Below are positions 43,213 through 52,700 of a stretch of 64,000 nt of DNA, one piece after another. Numbering within the stretch: the first letter of the stretch is position 1; each line of letters opens with the position of its first letter. Under the pieces are notes generated by a model. It did not search any database, had not been told where the DNA came from, and worked only from the letters and a program-made list of their open reading frames with translations. The translations under genes were made by a program, and so were the position numbers. This DNA comes from JAIQFL01 sp035295745 (GTDB taxonomy: Bacteria > Acidobacteriota > Terriglobia > Bryobacterales > Bryobacteraceae): positions 68,613 through 132,612 of the forward strand of contig DATGIL010000032.1 of NCBI GenBank assembly GCA_035295745.1, in the 5' to 3' direction.

Positions 43213-43731
43213 ATGGCTCTGATCCGCAGCGCCACACAAGAGGACGCTTCCGCAATCGCGCAGGTCCACGTCGAATCCTGGCGGACCACCTATCGAGGAA
43301 TTGTGCCGGACGAGTACCTCGCCAGTATGGACATCGAGGAGCGGACCGGGCGTTGGCGGGAGATCCTGAAATCCGACGGCTACCATTTCGTCGCCGAGCA
43401 TGATGGCGAGGTCGTCGGGTTCCTCAGCGGCGGCGCCATTCGGGAGCCAATCGGCAGATACGATGCGGAACTGTACGCCATATATCTGCTGGCGCAATGC
43501 CAGCGCAGGGGAATCGGAACCGCCCTCCTGATCGAACTGGCACGCCGTTTGGACCAGGATGGTTTTCAGAGTCTGGCGGTGTGGGTTCTCGAAGCGAACG
43601 CGGCTGCCGACTTTTACAAGGGGTCGGGCGCTGTGCGGGTTGCCCACAAGGAACGCGAGATTGCAGGCGCAACGGTTGGAGTGGCCGCTTTCGGCTGGCC
43701 AAATCTAAAGGCACTCCTTGCCTCGAAATAG
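43213..43731 (+). CDS. GNAT-family N-acetyltransferase
   Basis: A 172-aa cytoplasmic protein starting at ATG 43213, 2 nt after the esterase stop. It follows the GNAT order: IRSATQEDASAIAQVHVESWRTTYRGIVPDEYL (strand 1, helices 1-2), FVAEHDGEVVGFLSGG (strands 2-3), ELYAIYLLAQCQRRGIGTALLIELARRL (strand 4 and the acetyl-CoA pyrophosphate loop, Q-R-R-G-I-G-T-A), and LAVWVLEANAAADFYKGSGAV (strand 5-helix 4). The acceptor substrate is unknown. Coupling to a secreted esterase is probably co-expression only. Confidence 0.9.
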   Translation: MALIRSATQEDASAIAQVHVESWRTTYRGIVPDEYLASMDIEERTGRWREILKSDGYHFVAEHDGEVVGFLSGGAIREPIGRYDAELYAIYLLAQCQRRGIGTALLIELARRLDQDGFQSLAVWVLEANAAADFYKGSGAVRVAHKEREIAGATVGVAAFGWPNLKALLASK

Positions 43732-43853
43732 CTCCTTTCCGGGATAGACTCCCTCCCCGACGCTCACAGGCATTAAATTCCTGTTCAAAAACTACAGATC
43801 TGCCGATATGAACATCGTGGGGCTAGATGTATGACATCCAGCGGAAGCGCGTG

Positions 43854-43886
43854 TACCCCGAGGGATACGGCGGTTCGCCCGGGGTA
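43854..43886 (+). promoter_or_regulatory. Hairpin leader before TonB receptor gene
   Basis: TACCCCG (43854-43860) pairs with CGGGGTA (43880-43886) around an inner GGCG-GTT-CGCC hairpin (43869-43879). It lies 22 bp before the start codon and close to the AAGGGA ribosome binding site. No known riboswitch core was recognised. Confidence 0.35.
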
Positions 43887-43908
43887 ACGGGCTACAAGGG
43901 ATAGCGGA

Positions 43909-45948
43909 ATGCACGAGACACTTATTCATTTCGGGAGATGGAATCGGCGATTTCATAGGCATGTGGTCCCGCTTTTCATCGCACTTGGCCTGCTGGCAGA
44001 CCGCCCGGCGCTTGCACAAGATCAGCAGCAGCTAGATCTCACCCAAATGAAAATCGAGGATCTGATGAACATGAAGGTCACCTCGGTTTCGAAACGAGAG
44101 GAGAGTTTGGCTCGTGCGGCCGCAGCGGTATTTGTGATCACCCAGGAGGATATCCGCAGGTCCGGCGCCACCAACCTTCCGGACGTACTCCGCATAGCTC
44201 CTGGAGTGGATGTCCAGCAAATCAACGCCAGCACTTGGGCCATCAGCATTCGCGGATTCAATTCCAGGTACTCGAATAAGGTCCTCGTCCTAATCGACGG
44301 ACGAAGCGTGTATGCCAACTCGTTTTCAGGGGTCTTTTGGGAGCAGATCGATCTTCCGCTGGAAAGTATAGAGCGCATCGAAGTGATCCGAGGCCCCGGT
44401 GCGACGGTCTGGGGCGCGAACGCGATGAATGGCGTGATCAGCATCCTGACCAAGTCCGCGAAGGAGACCAGGGGAGGGCTGGCAACTGCGGCCTCCGGCT
44501 CACAGTTGTACGGACAAGGTCTGATCCAGAAGGGAGGCAGCATCGGGAGAGCCGGAGACTACCGGGTCTTCGGTACCGGGTTTGACCTCGGAAACTCGGG
44601 CGGCAACGCGGTCCCGGCGTTTGACCACTGGGGGCGAGGGCACGTCGGAGGACGCATCGATTGGGATGTGTCCAACCGCGATTCGCTGATGGTGCAGAGC
44701 GAAGGTTTTTTCAACGAGGCAAATCAAACGCGCCGCAGCAATTCCATTCCGACGCCATTCGACACATTCTTCAACGAGAGCACCGACGCGGCTGGTGGAG
44801 ACCTGCTGGCGCGCTGGACTCACGCCACCACAGGCGGATCACAAACCTCATTGCAAACTTATGTCGATGCCTATCGACGCACGGATTTGGGCGTACCCGC
44901 AGTGGGCCGGACCTTTGACCTGGATTTTCAGGATCATATCGCGTCGGAAGGGCGCCATAACATTGTATGGGGGCTGGGCTATCGCCTCTATAGCTCGGGC
45001 ATGGCTCCGGGATACGGAGTCAGCTTCTACCCGCCAACGAAGCAGGATTCCCTGTTTAGCGGGTTCATGCAAGATGAGATTCGCTTGACCGACGGCCTCT
45101 GGTTCACGATTGGCGGCAAGACCGAGCACAATCCCTACACGGGTCTCGAGTTCGAGCCCAGCGCGCGTATTGCCTGGAATCCACTCGGAACCCGCCATAC
45201 GATTTGGGCATCGGCGTCCAAAGCGGTGCGCCAACCATCGAGGACTGATACAACCACTCAGACGAATGTTGAGACGATTCCGGTCAGTCCCGATGTGATC
45301 CAGGTGCTGCGCCTGTATGGCAACATGAATACCAAGGACGAAGAAGCACGCGATTACGAGTTGGGCTATCGATCCGAGATCACCCGAAGCTTCTCTGTTG
45401 ACCTCGCGACCTTTCTGACCTTTTACCATCATCTGCAATCCATCGAAATTCAGCCCATGCAAATCATCCCGGGTACACCGCTGGAGCTTCTGATTCCTTT
45501 GCAGTACGACAGCAAAGATCACGCTGTGGACTACGGCGGCGAGGTCGCCCTCAACTGGTCGGTCAAATCACGTTGGCGGATCACGCCCAGCTACTCCTAT
45601 CTGCATGCCACATTGCGACAGGATCCCGCTTCGCAGGGACCGGCCACATATCCGCTAGCCATCGACTTCCCCCAAAATCTCTTTCAAGTCCGCTCGCAAT
45701 TCAATCTCTCCCGGAAGATGCAGTTCGACCAGGCCCTGTACTACACTGCCCGACTGCCTGGCGGGACCATCCCGGGGCACACACGGCTCGATCTCAGATG
45801 GTCCCGCCGTTTAGGCGAGACAACGGAGCTCAGCGTGGTTGGGCAGAACGTGCTTCGCCCCAGAACATTGGAATACGGTGATTCGTACAGTGTCCTGGGC
45901 ACCCAATCGGTGCGCTCCGTATACGCCAAAATCTCCTGGCGGTTCTGA
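43909..45948 (+). CDS. TonB-dependent outer-membrane receptor
   Basis: A 679-aa protein with AAGGGA seven bases before ATG. The signal peptide covers about 1-36 (VVPLFIALGLLADRPALAQ). A short region with DLTQMKIEDLMNMKVTSVSKREESLARAAAAVFVIT precedes the plug domain (about 65-175: IRRSGATNLPDVLRIAPGVDVQQI, AISIRGFNSRYSNKVLVLIDGRSVY, IERIEVIRGPGATVWGANAMNGVISILTKS). A 22-strand-type barrel follows, ending in aromatic AKISWRF. The DLMNM..TSVSK opening is typical of receptors for siderophores, vitamin B12-like compounds or small organics; the ligand is not evident. No TonB/ExbBD genes are nearby. Confidence 0.9.
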   Translation: MHETLIHFGRWNRRFHRHVVPLFIALGLLADRPALAQDQQQLDLTQMKIEDLMNMKVTSVSKREESLARAAAAVFVITQEDIRRSGATNLPDVLRIAPGVDVQQINASTWAISIRGFNSRYSNKVLVLIDGRSVYANSFSGVFWEQIDLPLESIERIEVIRGPGATVWGANAMNGVISILTKSAKETRGGLATAASGSQLYGQGLIQKGGSIGRAGDYRVFGTGFDLGNSGGNAVPAFDHWGRGHVGGRIDWDVSNRDSLMVQSEGFFNEANQTRRSNSIPTPFDTFFNESTDAAGGDLLARWTHATTGGSQTSLQTYVDAYRRTDLGVPAVGRTFDLDFQDHIASEGRHNIVWGLGYRLYSSGMAPGYGVSFYPPTKQDSLFSGFMQDEIRLTDGLWFTIGGKTEHNPYTGLEFEPSARIAWNPLGTRHTIWASASKAVRQPSRTDTTTQTNVETIPVSPDVIQVLRLYGNMNTKDEEARDYELGYRSEITRSFSVDLATFLTFYHHLQSIEIQPMQIIPGTPLELLIPLQYDSKDHAVDYGGEVALNWSVKSRWRITPSYSYLHATLRQDPASQGPATYPLAIDFPQNLFQVRSQFNLSRKMQFDQALYYTARLPGGTIPGHTRLDLRWSRRLGETTELSVVGQNVLRPRTLEYGDSYSVLGTQSVRSVYAKISWRF

Positions 45949-46119
45949 GCGGAGTTCACGCGCAAGCGTTCCATGCGAGCATGGGTAAAGACGCTCCGCA
46001 ATTTCGCAGATTTTCGCGAAAATGGCACCGGCCGGTGAAATGGGACACACTCGCCACAACGAACCCGCATACCAGAACTCTCGCAGGTGGCCCTCTGGCA
46101 AGGAGCGGGCACTGGCGAG

Positions 46120-47370
46120 ATGAGTTCGGTTTTCGTTTGGATCATTGCGGCGGGAATCATCGCTGGAGTCTTATACCGCCCCCGAGACTGGCCTGAGGCG
46201 GTGTGGGCATCGCTAGGGGCGACTCTGCTCGTGGTTTCGGGCCTGCTTCCTCTACACTTGGCGGGCAGCGCGGTCGCCAAGGGCACGGATGTCTATCTGT
46301 TTCTCACCGGGATGATGTTACTCGCCGAACTGGCCAGGCGTGAGGGCGTCTTTGACTGGCTTGCGGGGCTGGCTGTGCGTGCTGCCAGAGGATCGAAGGC
46401 GCGTCTATTCCTACTAATCTATGGTGTGGGCACACTGGTGACGGTGTTCCTCTCTAACGACGCGACGGCCGTGGTGCTCACACCGGCCGTGTACGCTGCG
46501 GTGAAACGAGCACGTGCGGATGCTCTGACCTACCTCTACATCTGCGCCTTCATCGCCAACGCCGCCAGTTTTGTGCTTCCGATCTCGAATCCTGCGAACC
46601 TGGTGGTCTATGGCAAGAGTCTGCCCCCACTTCTTCCCTGGTTGAGGACGTTCTTTCTGCCATCGGTATGTTCCATCGCTCTCACCTATGCAGTTTTGCG
46701 ATGGAGCCTTCGGAAGAAGATTCGCGGCGAGATCGATCGGACTTCTGCCTTTCCGACTCTCTCTCGCGAAGGCAGGTGCGCTGCCTGGGGGATTGTCGGA
46801 ACGGGCGTGGCGCTGATCGCAGCATCGGCATTGGGTCTTGATCTGGGTTTGCCCACATGCGCCGCTTCAATGCTCGCCGTTCTGATTACGACTCGCCTGA
46901 GAGCCGCGCCGATTCGCGATGTGGCTGCTGGTGTCTCGTGGAGCGTGCTGCCGTTGGTAGCGGGGCTTTTTGTGCTGGTGGAGGCCCTCAATCGCACTGG
47001 ATCGTTTGAGGCTCTGGTGAACGGGCTGAAATGGTTGGAGGCGATGCCCGGCGTCGCGGGCGATTTGATTTCGTCGTTCGGAATCGCCGCCCTTTCGAAC
47101 CTGATGAACAACCTTCCTTCCGGATTGCTGGCTGGCAGCGCTTTGCAGGCCGCACACATCGCGCCTCGGATCCGCGACTCGGTGTTGATCGGGGTAGATT
47201 TGGGACCGAATCTTTCGGTCACCGGATCGCTCGCGACAGTGCTTTGGCTGATCGCCCTGCGCCGGGAAGGAATTCAGGTGAGCGGCGGCCGTTTTCTGAA
47301 GCTCGGCGCCTTCGTGATGACTCCGGCGCTTTTCGTCGCGACCCTCACAGTTGGGCTCTTTACGAAGTGA
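46120..47370 (+). CDS. ArsB/NhaD-type ion transporter
   Basis: A 416-aa membrane protein from ATG 46120; GTG 46087 in the same frame is an alternative, with neither supported by a strong ribosome binding site. About eleven hydrophobic segments are present. ArsB-family features: DVYLFLTGMMLLAELARREG, TVFLSNDATAVVLTPAV, ANAASFVLPISNPANLVVYG and the late GVDLGPNLSVTGSLATVLWL. Family members export arsenite/antimonite or exchange Na+ or organic anions. No arsenate reductase or ArsR gene is adjacent, so the arsenic role is only a family inference. Confidence 0.82.
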   Translation: MSSVFVWIIAAGIIAGVLYRPRDWPEAVWASLGATLLVVSGLLPLHLAGSAVAKGTDVYLFLTGMMLLAELARREGVFDWLAGLAVRAARGSKARLFLLIYGVGTLVTVFLSNDATAVVLTPAVYAAVKRARADALTYLYICAFIANAASFVLPISNPANLVVYGKSLPPLLPWLRTFFLPSVCSIALTYAVLRWSLRKKIRGEIDRTSAFPTLSREGRCAAWGIVGTGVALIAASALGLDLGLPTCAASMLAVLITTRLRAAPIRDVAAGVSWSVLPLVAGLFVLVEALNRTGSFEALVNGLKWLEAMPGVAGDLISSFGIAALSNLMNNLPSGLLAGSALQAAHIAPRIRDSVLIGVDLGPNLSVTGSLATVLWLIALRREGIQVSGGRFLKLGAFVMTPALFVATLTVGLFTK

Positions 47371-47379
47371 GGCGGAGGC

Positions 47380-48678
47380 CTACCGATCCTGCTTCGCCTC
47401 GACGCCTTGCGCCGAGATCTTCTGGATCTGCTCGAGCTTTTGCTTGGCTGCTGGAGCATCCTCAGCGTCGGGGGCCAGCTTCAGATAGGTCTGGAATTGT
47501 TCGGCAGCGTCGGTATAATCCTGCCGTTGCGCCAGAATGAGGCCCAGAAGATAGGCCGTCTGGGGATAACGATGTTGCGTGTCGAGTTTCACGGCTTGCC
47601 GGACGTTCTTCTCCGCGACCGCGGAGTTCCTAAGATAGTAATTCGCGACGGCGTTGAAAAAGAACAACTCCGGATAGTCGAACGCATCCAGACGCAGTCC
47701 CCGATCGGTGATCGTGACCACGTCTTTCCACTTCTTCGCATCCACATCGAGAATGGCCATCTCCACATAAGGCGCCGCGTACTTCGGATCGGCCTTCATG
47801 GCACACTCAAAGGAGATGCGAGCCGAATCGGGTGCCGCTTTGGCCTGGAGGCGGCCCAGCTCATACCAAGCCTCGGCGTAGCCGGGATAGAGTTCGGTAG
47901 CTTTTTGAAAACTCTTAGCCGCGTCGTCCCACTTCTTCTTCTTAGCCGATTCCTCGCCCCTGTCGAATGCCTTGCGGGCCTCTTTGGGAGCGGCCAGGGA
48001 AGAAGCGCTGATGGTGGTTCCTTCCGTGGGTGCTAAGCGGTGCAGAAGGATGGTCCCGATGTCGGGATTATCCATCGCGCGATGATTGGCGAGGCTCACC
48101 TGCTGCGAGCGGTAGCCTGCCAGTTTGGCCTGCAGGTCGCATCCCATCAAGCGAATACTGGGGTCGACCGCGCCACCCGAGACATTGCCACCCACCCCGG
48201 ACCGCGGAGCGGGGACCGTTCGGTTGGGATCTCCGAATGTCCCCATTCCGTTCGTCCTGCCGTCGGTCATTTCCGAAGCGTCCTGAATTGCTCCGTTAGC
48301 TTGCCCCAGTTGAATGCCAAAGTAACCCTTGCTGTCGGTATATCCCTCGGCGTGCGGCGAACCGGAGCAGACACGCTCGATGGTGACCGATTCGGGAGGC
48401 GCCGTACCATCCTCCATCAATACGCGGCCGCTGATGTAAATTGGCTGCGGTACGCCAGTTTGTCCGGGGTTCGTAGTATTAGAAGGATTTGTTGGTGTGG
48501 TGGAAGTAGGAGATTTTACGCCGGTCCCGGTGCTACCGGCTCCAGTGCTGCCGGTTCCCGTCGAGCCCACCCCAGCGCCGCCCCCAGTGCTCCCTCCGCG
48601 GCCCTGACCGAAGGCCGGCTGTAGCAGCAGTCCCGCCGCTACGATCCAGATCACCCGCCCGCCACTTCCAGGAGACAT
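47380..48678 (-). CDS. Exported TPR protein with Gly/Ser/Thr-rich linker
   Basis: The 432-aa protein starts at ATG 48678 with GGAGG four bases upstream; the frame is open to 48693. The signal peptide (VIWIVAAGLLLQPAFGQ) is followed by a repetitive linker (about 25-70; repeats of GSTGTGSTGAG). A carboxypeptidase-regulatory-like beta-sandwich comes next (about 75-200: IYISGRVLMEDGTAPPESVTIERVC, GYTDSKGYFGIQLG), then four or five TPR units (WDDAAKSFQKATELYPGYAEAWYELGRLQ, YPQTAYLLGLILAQRQDYTDAAEQFQTYL). The layout suggests a periplasmic scaffold protein. It is convergent with the ArsB-like gene, 9 bp apart. Confidence 0.82.
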   Translation of the reverse strand: MSPGSGGRVIWIVAAGLLLQPAFGQGRGGSTGGGAGVGSTGTGSTGAGSTGTGVKSPTSTTPTNPSNTTNPGQTGVPQPIYISGRVLMEDGTAPPESVTIERVCSGSPHAEGYTDSKGYFGIQLGQANGAIQDASEMTDGRTNGMGTFGDPNRTVPAPRSGVGGNVSGGAVDPSIRLMGCDLQAKLAGYRSQQVSLANHRAMDNPDIGTILLHRLAPTEGTTISASSLAAPKEARKAFDRGEESAKKKKWDDAAKSFQKATELYPGYAEAWYELGRLQAKAAPDSARISFECAMKADPKYAAPYVEMAILDVDAKKWKDVVTITDRGLRLDAFDYPELFFFNAVANYYLRNSAVAEKNVRQAVKLDTQHRYPQTAYLLGLILAQRQDYTDAAEQFQTYLKLAPDAEDAPAAKQKLEQIQKISAQGVEAKQDR

Positions 48679-48851
48679 ACCACCTCCACACACTGTTGTA
48701 ATTATGTCACACGGCTTTCTCGGCGATTGTTAAAAGGGCGAGGGGGAAGGGCGCGCGGGCGTGCGATGGAATCCCCTTGGTACTTCCAAATGTCCGCTCC
48801 GGCGCCCGCGCGAAACTTCGCGCCCGTTGTTAGAATGGCACGCAGGTGAAT

Positions 48852-49469
48852 ATGAGAAAGCTGTCCTTCCTGTTGAGCGGTACCCTGGCTTTGCTGTTGA
48901 CCGGCTGTTCCGAGACTCCTGCCCCGACCGCCAAGAAAGCGCCCGAGAAACCAGAACCGATTACCGGCCAGAGTGCGCTTTTCAAGATGTACGGATCGGC
49001 CCGGTTGTGGGCGCCCGACGCTCAGGTGCTGAAGCTCAACACGATTCTGCTGTCGGACGTGCCGGACGTGCCGCGAGGTAAGGCCGCCGCATGGCAGGCA
49101 GTGTTCGTGTCGCCTTCGCGAAGCCAGTCACGGACATACACTTACTCCATTGTGGAAGAGCAAGGAAATCTGCACAAGGGGACTTTTGGGCAACAGGAAG
49201 AAGCGTGGTCGGGCCCGCACGGCGACAACGCACCGTTTCTGATGGCGGCTGTCAAAGTAGATACCGACGCGGCTTACGAGACGGCGCTCAAAGAAGGCAC
49301 CGATTACGACAAGAAGAATCCCGGAAAGCCGATCACGTTTCTGTTGGAAAAGATCGCCAAATTCCCCGATCCGGTGTGGCGCGTGATTTGGGGTGAATCG
49401 GTGGGGACCTCCAACTTCTCGGTCTATGTGGACTCGTCCACAGGCATGTATCAGGAGAAGATGCACTAG
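48852..49469 (+). CDS. Putative lipoprotein of unknown function
   Basis: A 205-aa protein from ATG 48852; GTG 48846 is an in-frame alternative. The signal ends in lipobox LLTGC with Cys19 (MRKLSFLLSGTLALLLTGC), so it should be lipid-anchored. A Pro/Lys-rich linker (PAPTAKKAPEKPEPITG) is followed by a compact domain of about 160 residues (ALFKMYGSARLWAPDAQVLKLNTILLSDVP, AAWQAVFVSPSRSQSRTYTYSIVEEQGNLHKGTFG, DPVWRVIWGESVGTSNFSVYVDSSTGMYQ). The last part resembles PepSY-like folds seen in lipoproteins, but this is tentative. Nothing nearby suggests a partner. Confidence 0.75.
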   Translation: MRKLSFLLSGTLALLLTGCSETPAPTAKKAPEKPEPITGQSALFKMYGSARLWAPDAQVLKLNTILLSDVPDVPRGKAAAWQAVFVSPSRSQSRTYTYSIVEEQGNLHKGTFGQQEEAWSGPHGDNAPFLMAAVKVDTDAAYETALKEGTDYDKKNPGKPITFLLEKIAKFPDPVWRVIWGESVGTSNFSVYVDSSTGMYQEKMH

Positions 49470-49591
49470 AGAGCTGCGCAAACGTTGAAGATGCGTGTCA
49501 TTACGGGCACGGCACGTAATGTTTGCAGTAAGTTACAAGCCGCGACGCCTTCCCTTTGACGGGTTTGGCAGGTCTAGCAGTTCACGAGAAG

Positions 49592-49693
49592 GGATTAGCC
49601 GCCGATGAACACCGATGGACGCAGATAGGCAACACGACCGCATTCCAGTCGGGTCTTTTATCTGTTCATCGGCGTTCAGCTGCGGCCGATTCG
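49592..49693. repeat. Long imperfect inverted repeat
   Basis: The left arm (AGCCGCCGATGAACACCGAT, then GGACGCAGATA) pairs with the right arm read in reverse complement (GGCCGCAGCTGAACGCCGAT, then GAACAGATA), around a loop of about 30 bases. It lies 3' of both the lipoprotein gene and the convergent MoxR operon, where it may act in termination. Confidence 0.6.
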
Positions 49694-49760
49694 TTTCTTT
49701 GGGGAGTTTCTCCCCACGGGGCCGCCGCGAACTCCCAGGGTTAACGGCCGACTGCCCTGA

Positions 49761-52700
49761 TTACTGCTTCTTCGAGTTGTTGCTCAACTTGCGATAGTAT
49801 TCCGCCACGGCATCGGCATAGCCCTGCGGAACCTTCTCGCCGCCGGGGCTGCGGACACTGCCGCCGCCCGTGGGGTCGTCCACCTTGCGGCGAAGTTCCA
49901 TCTCCACCTGCTCCACGCCTGCCAGCGCGGACTGAATGCGCTCGGCCAGCAGCGGATCGTTGGAACCAGCGAACGGCTCAAACTGGCGGAGATCGCGCAT
50001 CAGCCCCTGAATGTCGCGCGCGGTGCCTGGATCATCCTTGAGCTGCTGCTGAAGCTGTGCCAACGCCTGCATGGTGTCGTGATAGGTCTGCTGATAGTCT
50101 TGCGGGCGAACGGGACCGTCGGGGACCGCGCCATTCCAAACGCCGTTGCGATTGCCGCCATTCCAGGGATTGCCGCCGGCGTACTGACCGCCATACTGCG
50201 GTGTCGAGCCTCCACCCTGGGGTCCGCCGCCACCTTGAGGACTACCGCCCTGCTGTCCTTGCTGTCCCTGCTGGCCCTGTTGTCCCTGCTGACCCGGTTG
50301 GCCTTGCTGCCCCGGCTGTTGGCCGTTAGCTTGTTGTCCCTGCTGGCCCGCCTGTCCTGGTTGCCCCTGTTGCCCTTGTTGCCCTTGTTGGCCGGGCTGC
50401 TGACCCTGTTGGCCCTGCTGACCCTGGCGCCCAGCCTGTTGGCCGCGTCCGTTTTGACCACGCTGCTGGGCCTGAATCGCTTCCAACTGACGGCGAAGCG
50501 CTTCCACCTGATTCAAACCGGCTTCGATCGCCTTATCGTCCTGGGCGCCCTTACCGGGGCCCATCGCCTGCTGCACTCCCTTGAGCTGATCGCGCAGCTC
50601 ATTCAGGCCCTTGGTAATTTCCGACTCCGCCATGACGGCGTACCCGCCCATGCCGCGGCGGATCCAATCCGCATCGCGCTGCATGCCGCGGCCAAGTTCC
50701 TGCTGCTGCACTCCCCCCAGAGCTTCCCGGAGCTTATTCGACGCCTGCCGTTGGGTCGACGCCAGATCGCGAACTGCGCTCTGCATCTCCTGTTCCAGTT
50801 TCTTGAGGTCGGCAATTTCGCCGTCCTTCTGGCCGGCCATCTGGTTGGCCTGCTCTCGCGTCACACCCTGGCCATCGGGACCGAACGTCTTCCGCATCTG
50901 GCCTTCGAACTCCTGCTGGCGACGCGCCAGGTCTTCCGCCTGCCGCACCATGTCTTCCATCTGGTTGCCCGACTGTGCACTCCGCAGACCCTGCAGCATC
51001 TGGGTGGCTTCATTCAGCCGGTCAGCGGCGCGACGCGCGTCCGCCTCGGATTGCGGCGTACCCGCCTGCTGCGAAGAAGCGGCCTGACGCATATCCTGCA
51101 TTGCCTGGTTCAGCGCCTGATTGAGCTTGTCGAGAGTCTGTTTGAGCTGCTGCGGATCGGCTCCGGCGATACGGCCATTCTGCTGGCCCATCTGGTTCTG
51201 CATGCGCTGCTGCTGACCCATTTGGCCTTGCTGCTGGCCCATCTGGCCCGGCTGGCCGTTCTGCCCCATCTGCTGCTGTTGTTGCTGACCCTGCTGCCCC
51301 ATCTGGCCCGACTGACCGGACTGCCCGCTCTGTCCCTGTTGGCCTTGCTGACCCTGTTGACCTTGCTGTCCCTGCTGCTGACTTTGCTGTCCCTGCTGCT
51401 GACTTTGCTGTCCCTGTTGCGAGCGGCTCAACTGTCCGTTCTGGGCCTGCTGCTGCATCTGCTGCATCTGCTCCTGCAACTTCTGCGCTTCGCGACGCAA
51501 CATCTCCTGCTCGTAGCGCTGCTGCGGAGTCTGCTGGCCCTTCTTCTGGGCATCAGCCAACTCTTGCTGCCGCCGCGCCAACTGCTTCAGCTTCTCGATC
51601 ATGTCGTCGACCTGCCGTTGCTGCTGGTCCGCCGACTGCGGCCCTTTAGGGCTGTTGCTCTCGTACTGATTCTTTTCGGTATCGAGTTCCAGATCGAACA
51701 GGCCCTGCATATCGCGCGTGGCCCCACCACCGCCGCCACCGCCACCGCCGCCCTGGCGTCCAAACGCCACCTGGATGTCGCGGAATGTCGCTTCCGCCCG
51801 GAGCAGGTACATCAGCGCCTTCTGTTCCGGCGCCAGCGCATCGTCCCACTTGGCACCTTTGAGCTTCTCCGCGGCCGGCCCCATCGCCTCCACTGCCTTA
51901 TCCATGTCATCGACGAAGCTCTTGAACGAATCTCCGGCGCCTTCGAGTTGCCGCGCCTTCATACGCGCCGACAGCGAATTCGCCTGGTCGCGCAACTTGG
52001 ATTGCACTGCCGACAGGAAGGCCGAGTTCTCGGAGTCTGTGCCGCGCGCGCCCTGGCCCTTCGCCTGATTCCATGTCGCGGTAATGATCTCTTTCTGCCG
52101 CTGCGAGATCTGGTCCTGCTGCTCTCCGCCTCCGCCACCTCCTCCACCGCCGCCATCCTGCGACTGCGTGAAGTTCTTCTCAAACGGCTGCGCCTCGATG
52201 AAGAACATGTCGGTATTGGTAGTCGAACGGGCGTCCTTCGCGAGAGCGTACAGGCTGACGATATCGCCGGGCTGGACCTTGAAATCTTCCAACGCGATCG
52301 TGGCTGTGCCGGACGCAGATTTCGCGCCCTTATTCTGCATCAGCGGCACGACCTTCTCCGTCCCGCCATTGACGGAGTAATGCAACTCCAGAGCCCTCAG
52401 ACCAAAGTCGTCGCTACCTTCCACCGCGACCGTCACTTCTTCAATTGGCGAAGCGCGGAAGTCACGGCCGGGGCGCGTGATCTTGACCTCCGGCGGATGG
52501 TCCTTCATCGCCTCGATGATGTAGTCTTCTCCCAGTCGCACATCCTCGCCATTCTCCACGGCAGCGAAGTGATAGAGCCCATCCTTCTGTATATGCACGT
52601 TGGCAACGAGCGTATTCTTGCCGCCCTCGCGCAAGGGCAGCTTCGTGCCGTCGTCCAGGAGAATCGCTCCGGTGGACAACGGACGGTCGGTTTCCGCGGA

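Noticed and set aside
41807..43255. A 482-codon minus-strand frame
   Set aside because: Antisense to the tannase-like gene, which has the full CS-D-HC motif set.
43740..43908. Cobalamin or TPP riboswitch upstream of the TonB receptor
   Set aside because: The conserved cores of both classes are absent; only simple nested hairpins are seen.
51180..51480. Short-period repeats resembling an array
   Set aside because: Repeats are in frame and encode Gln/Gly runs; there are no unique spacers, so it is not CRISPR.
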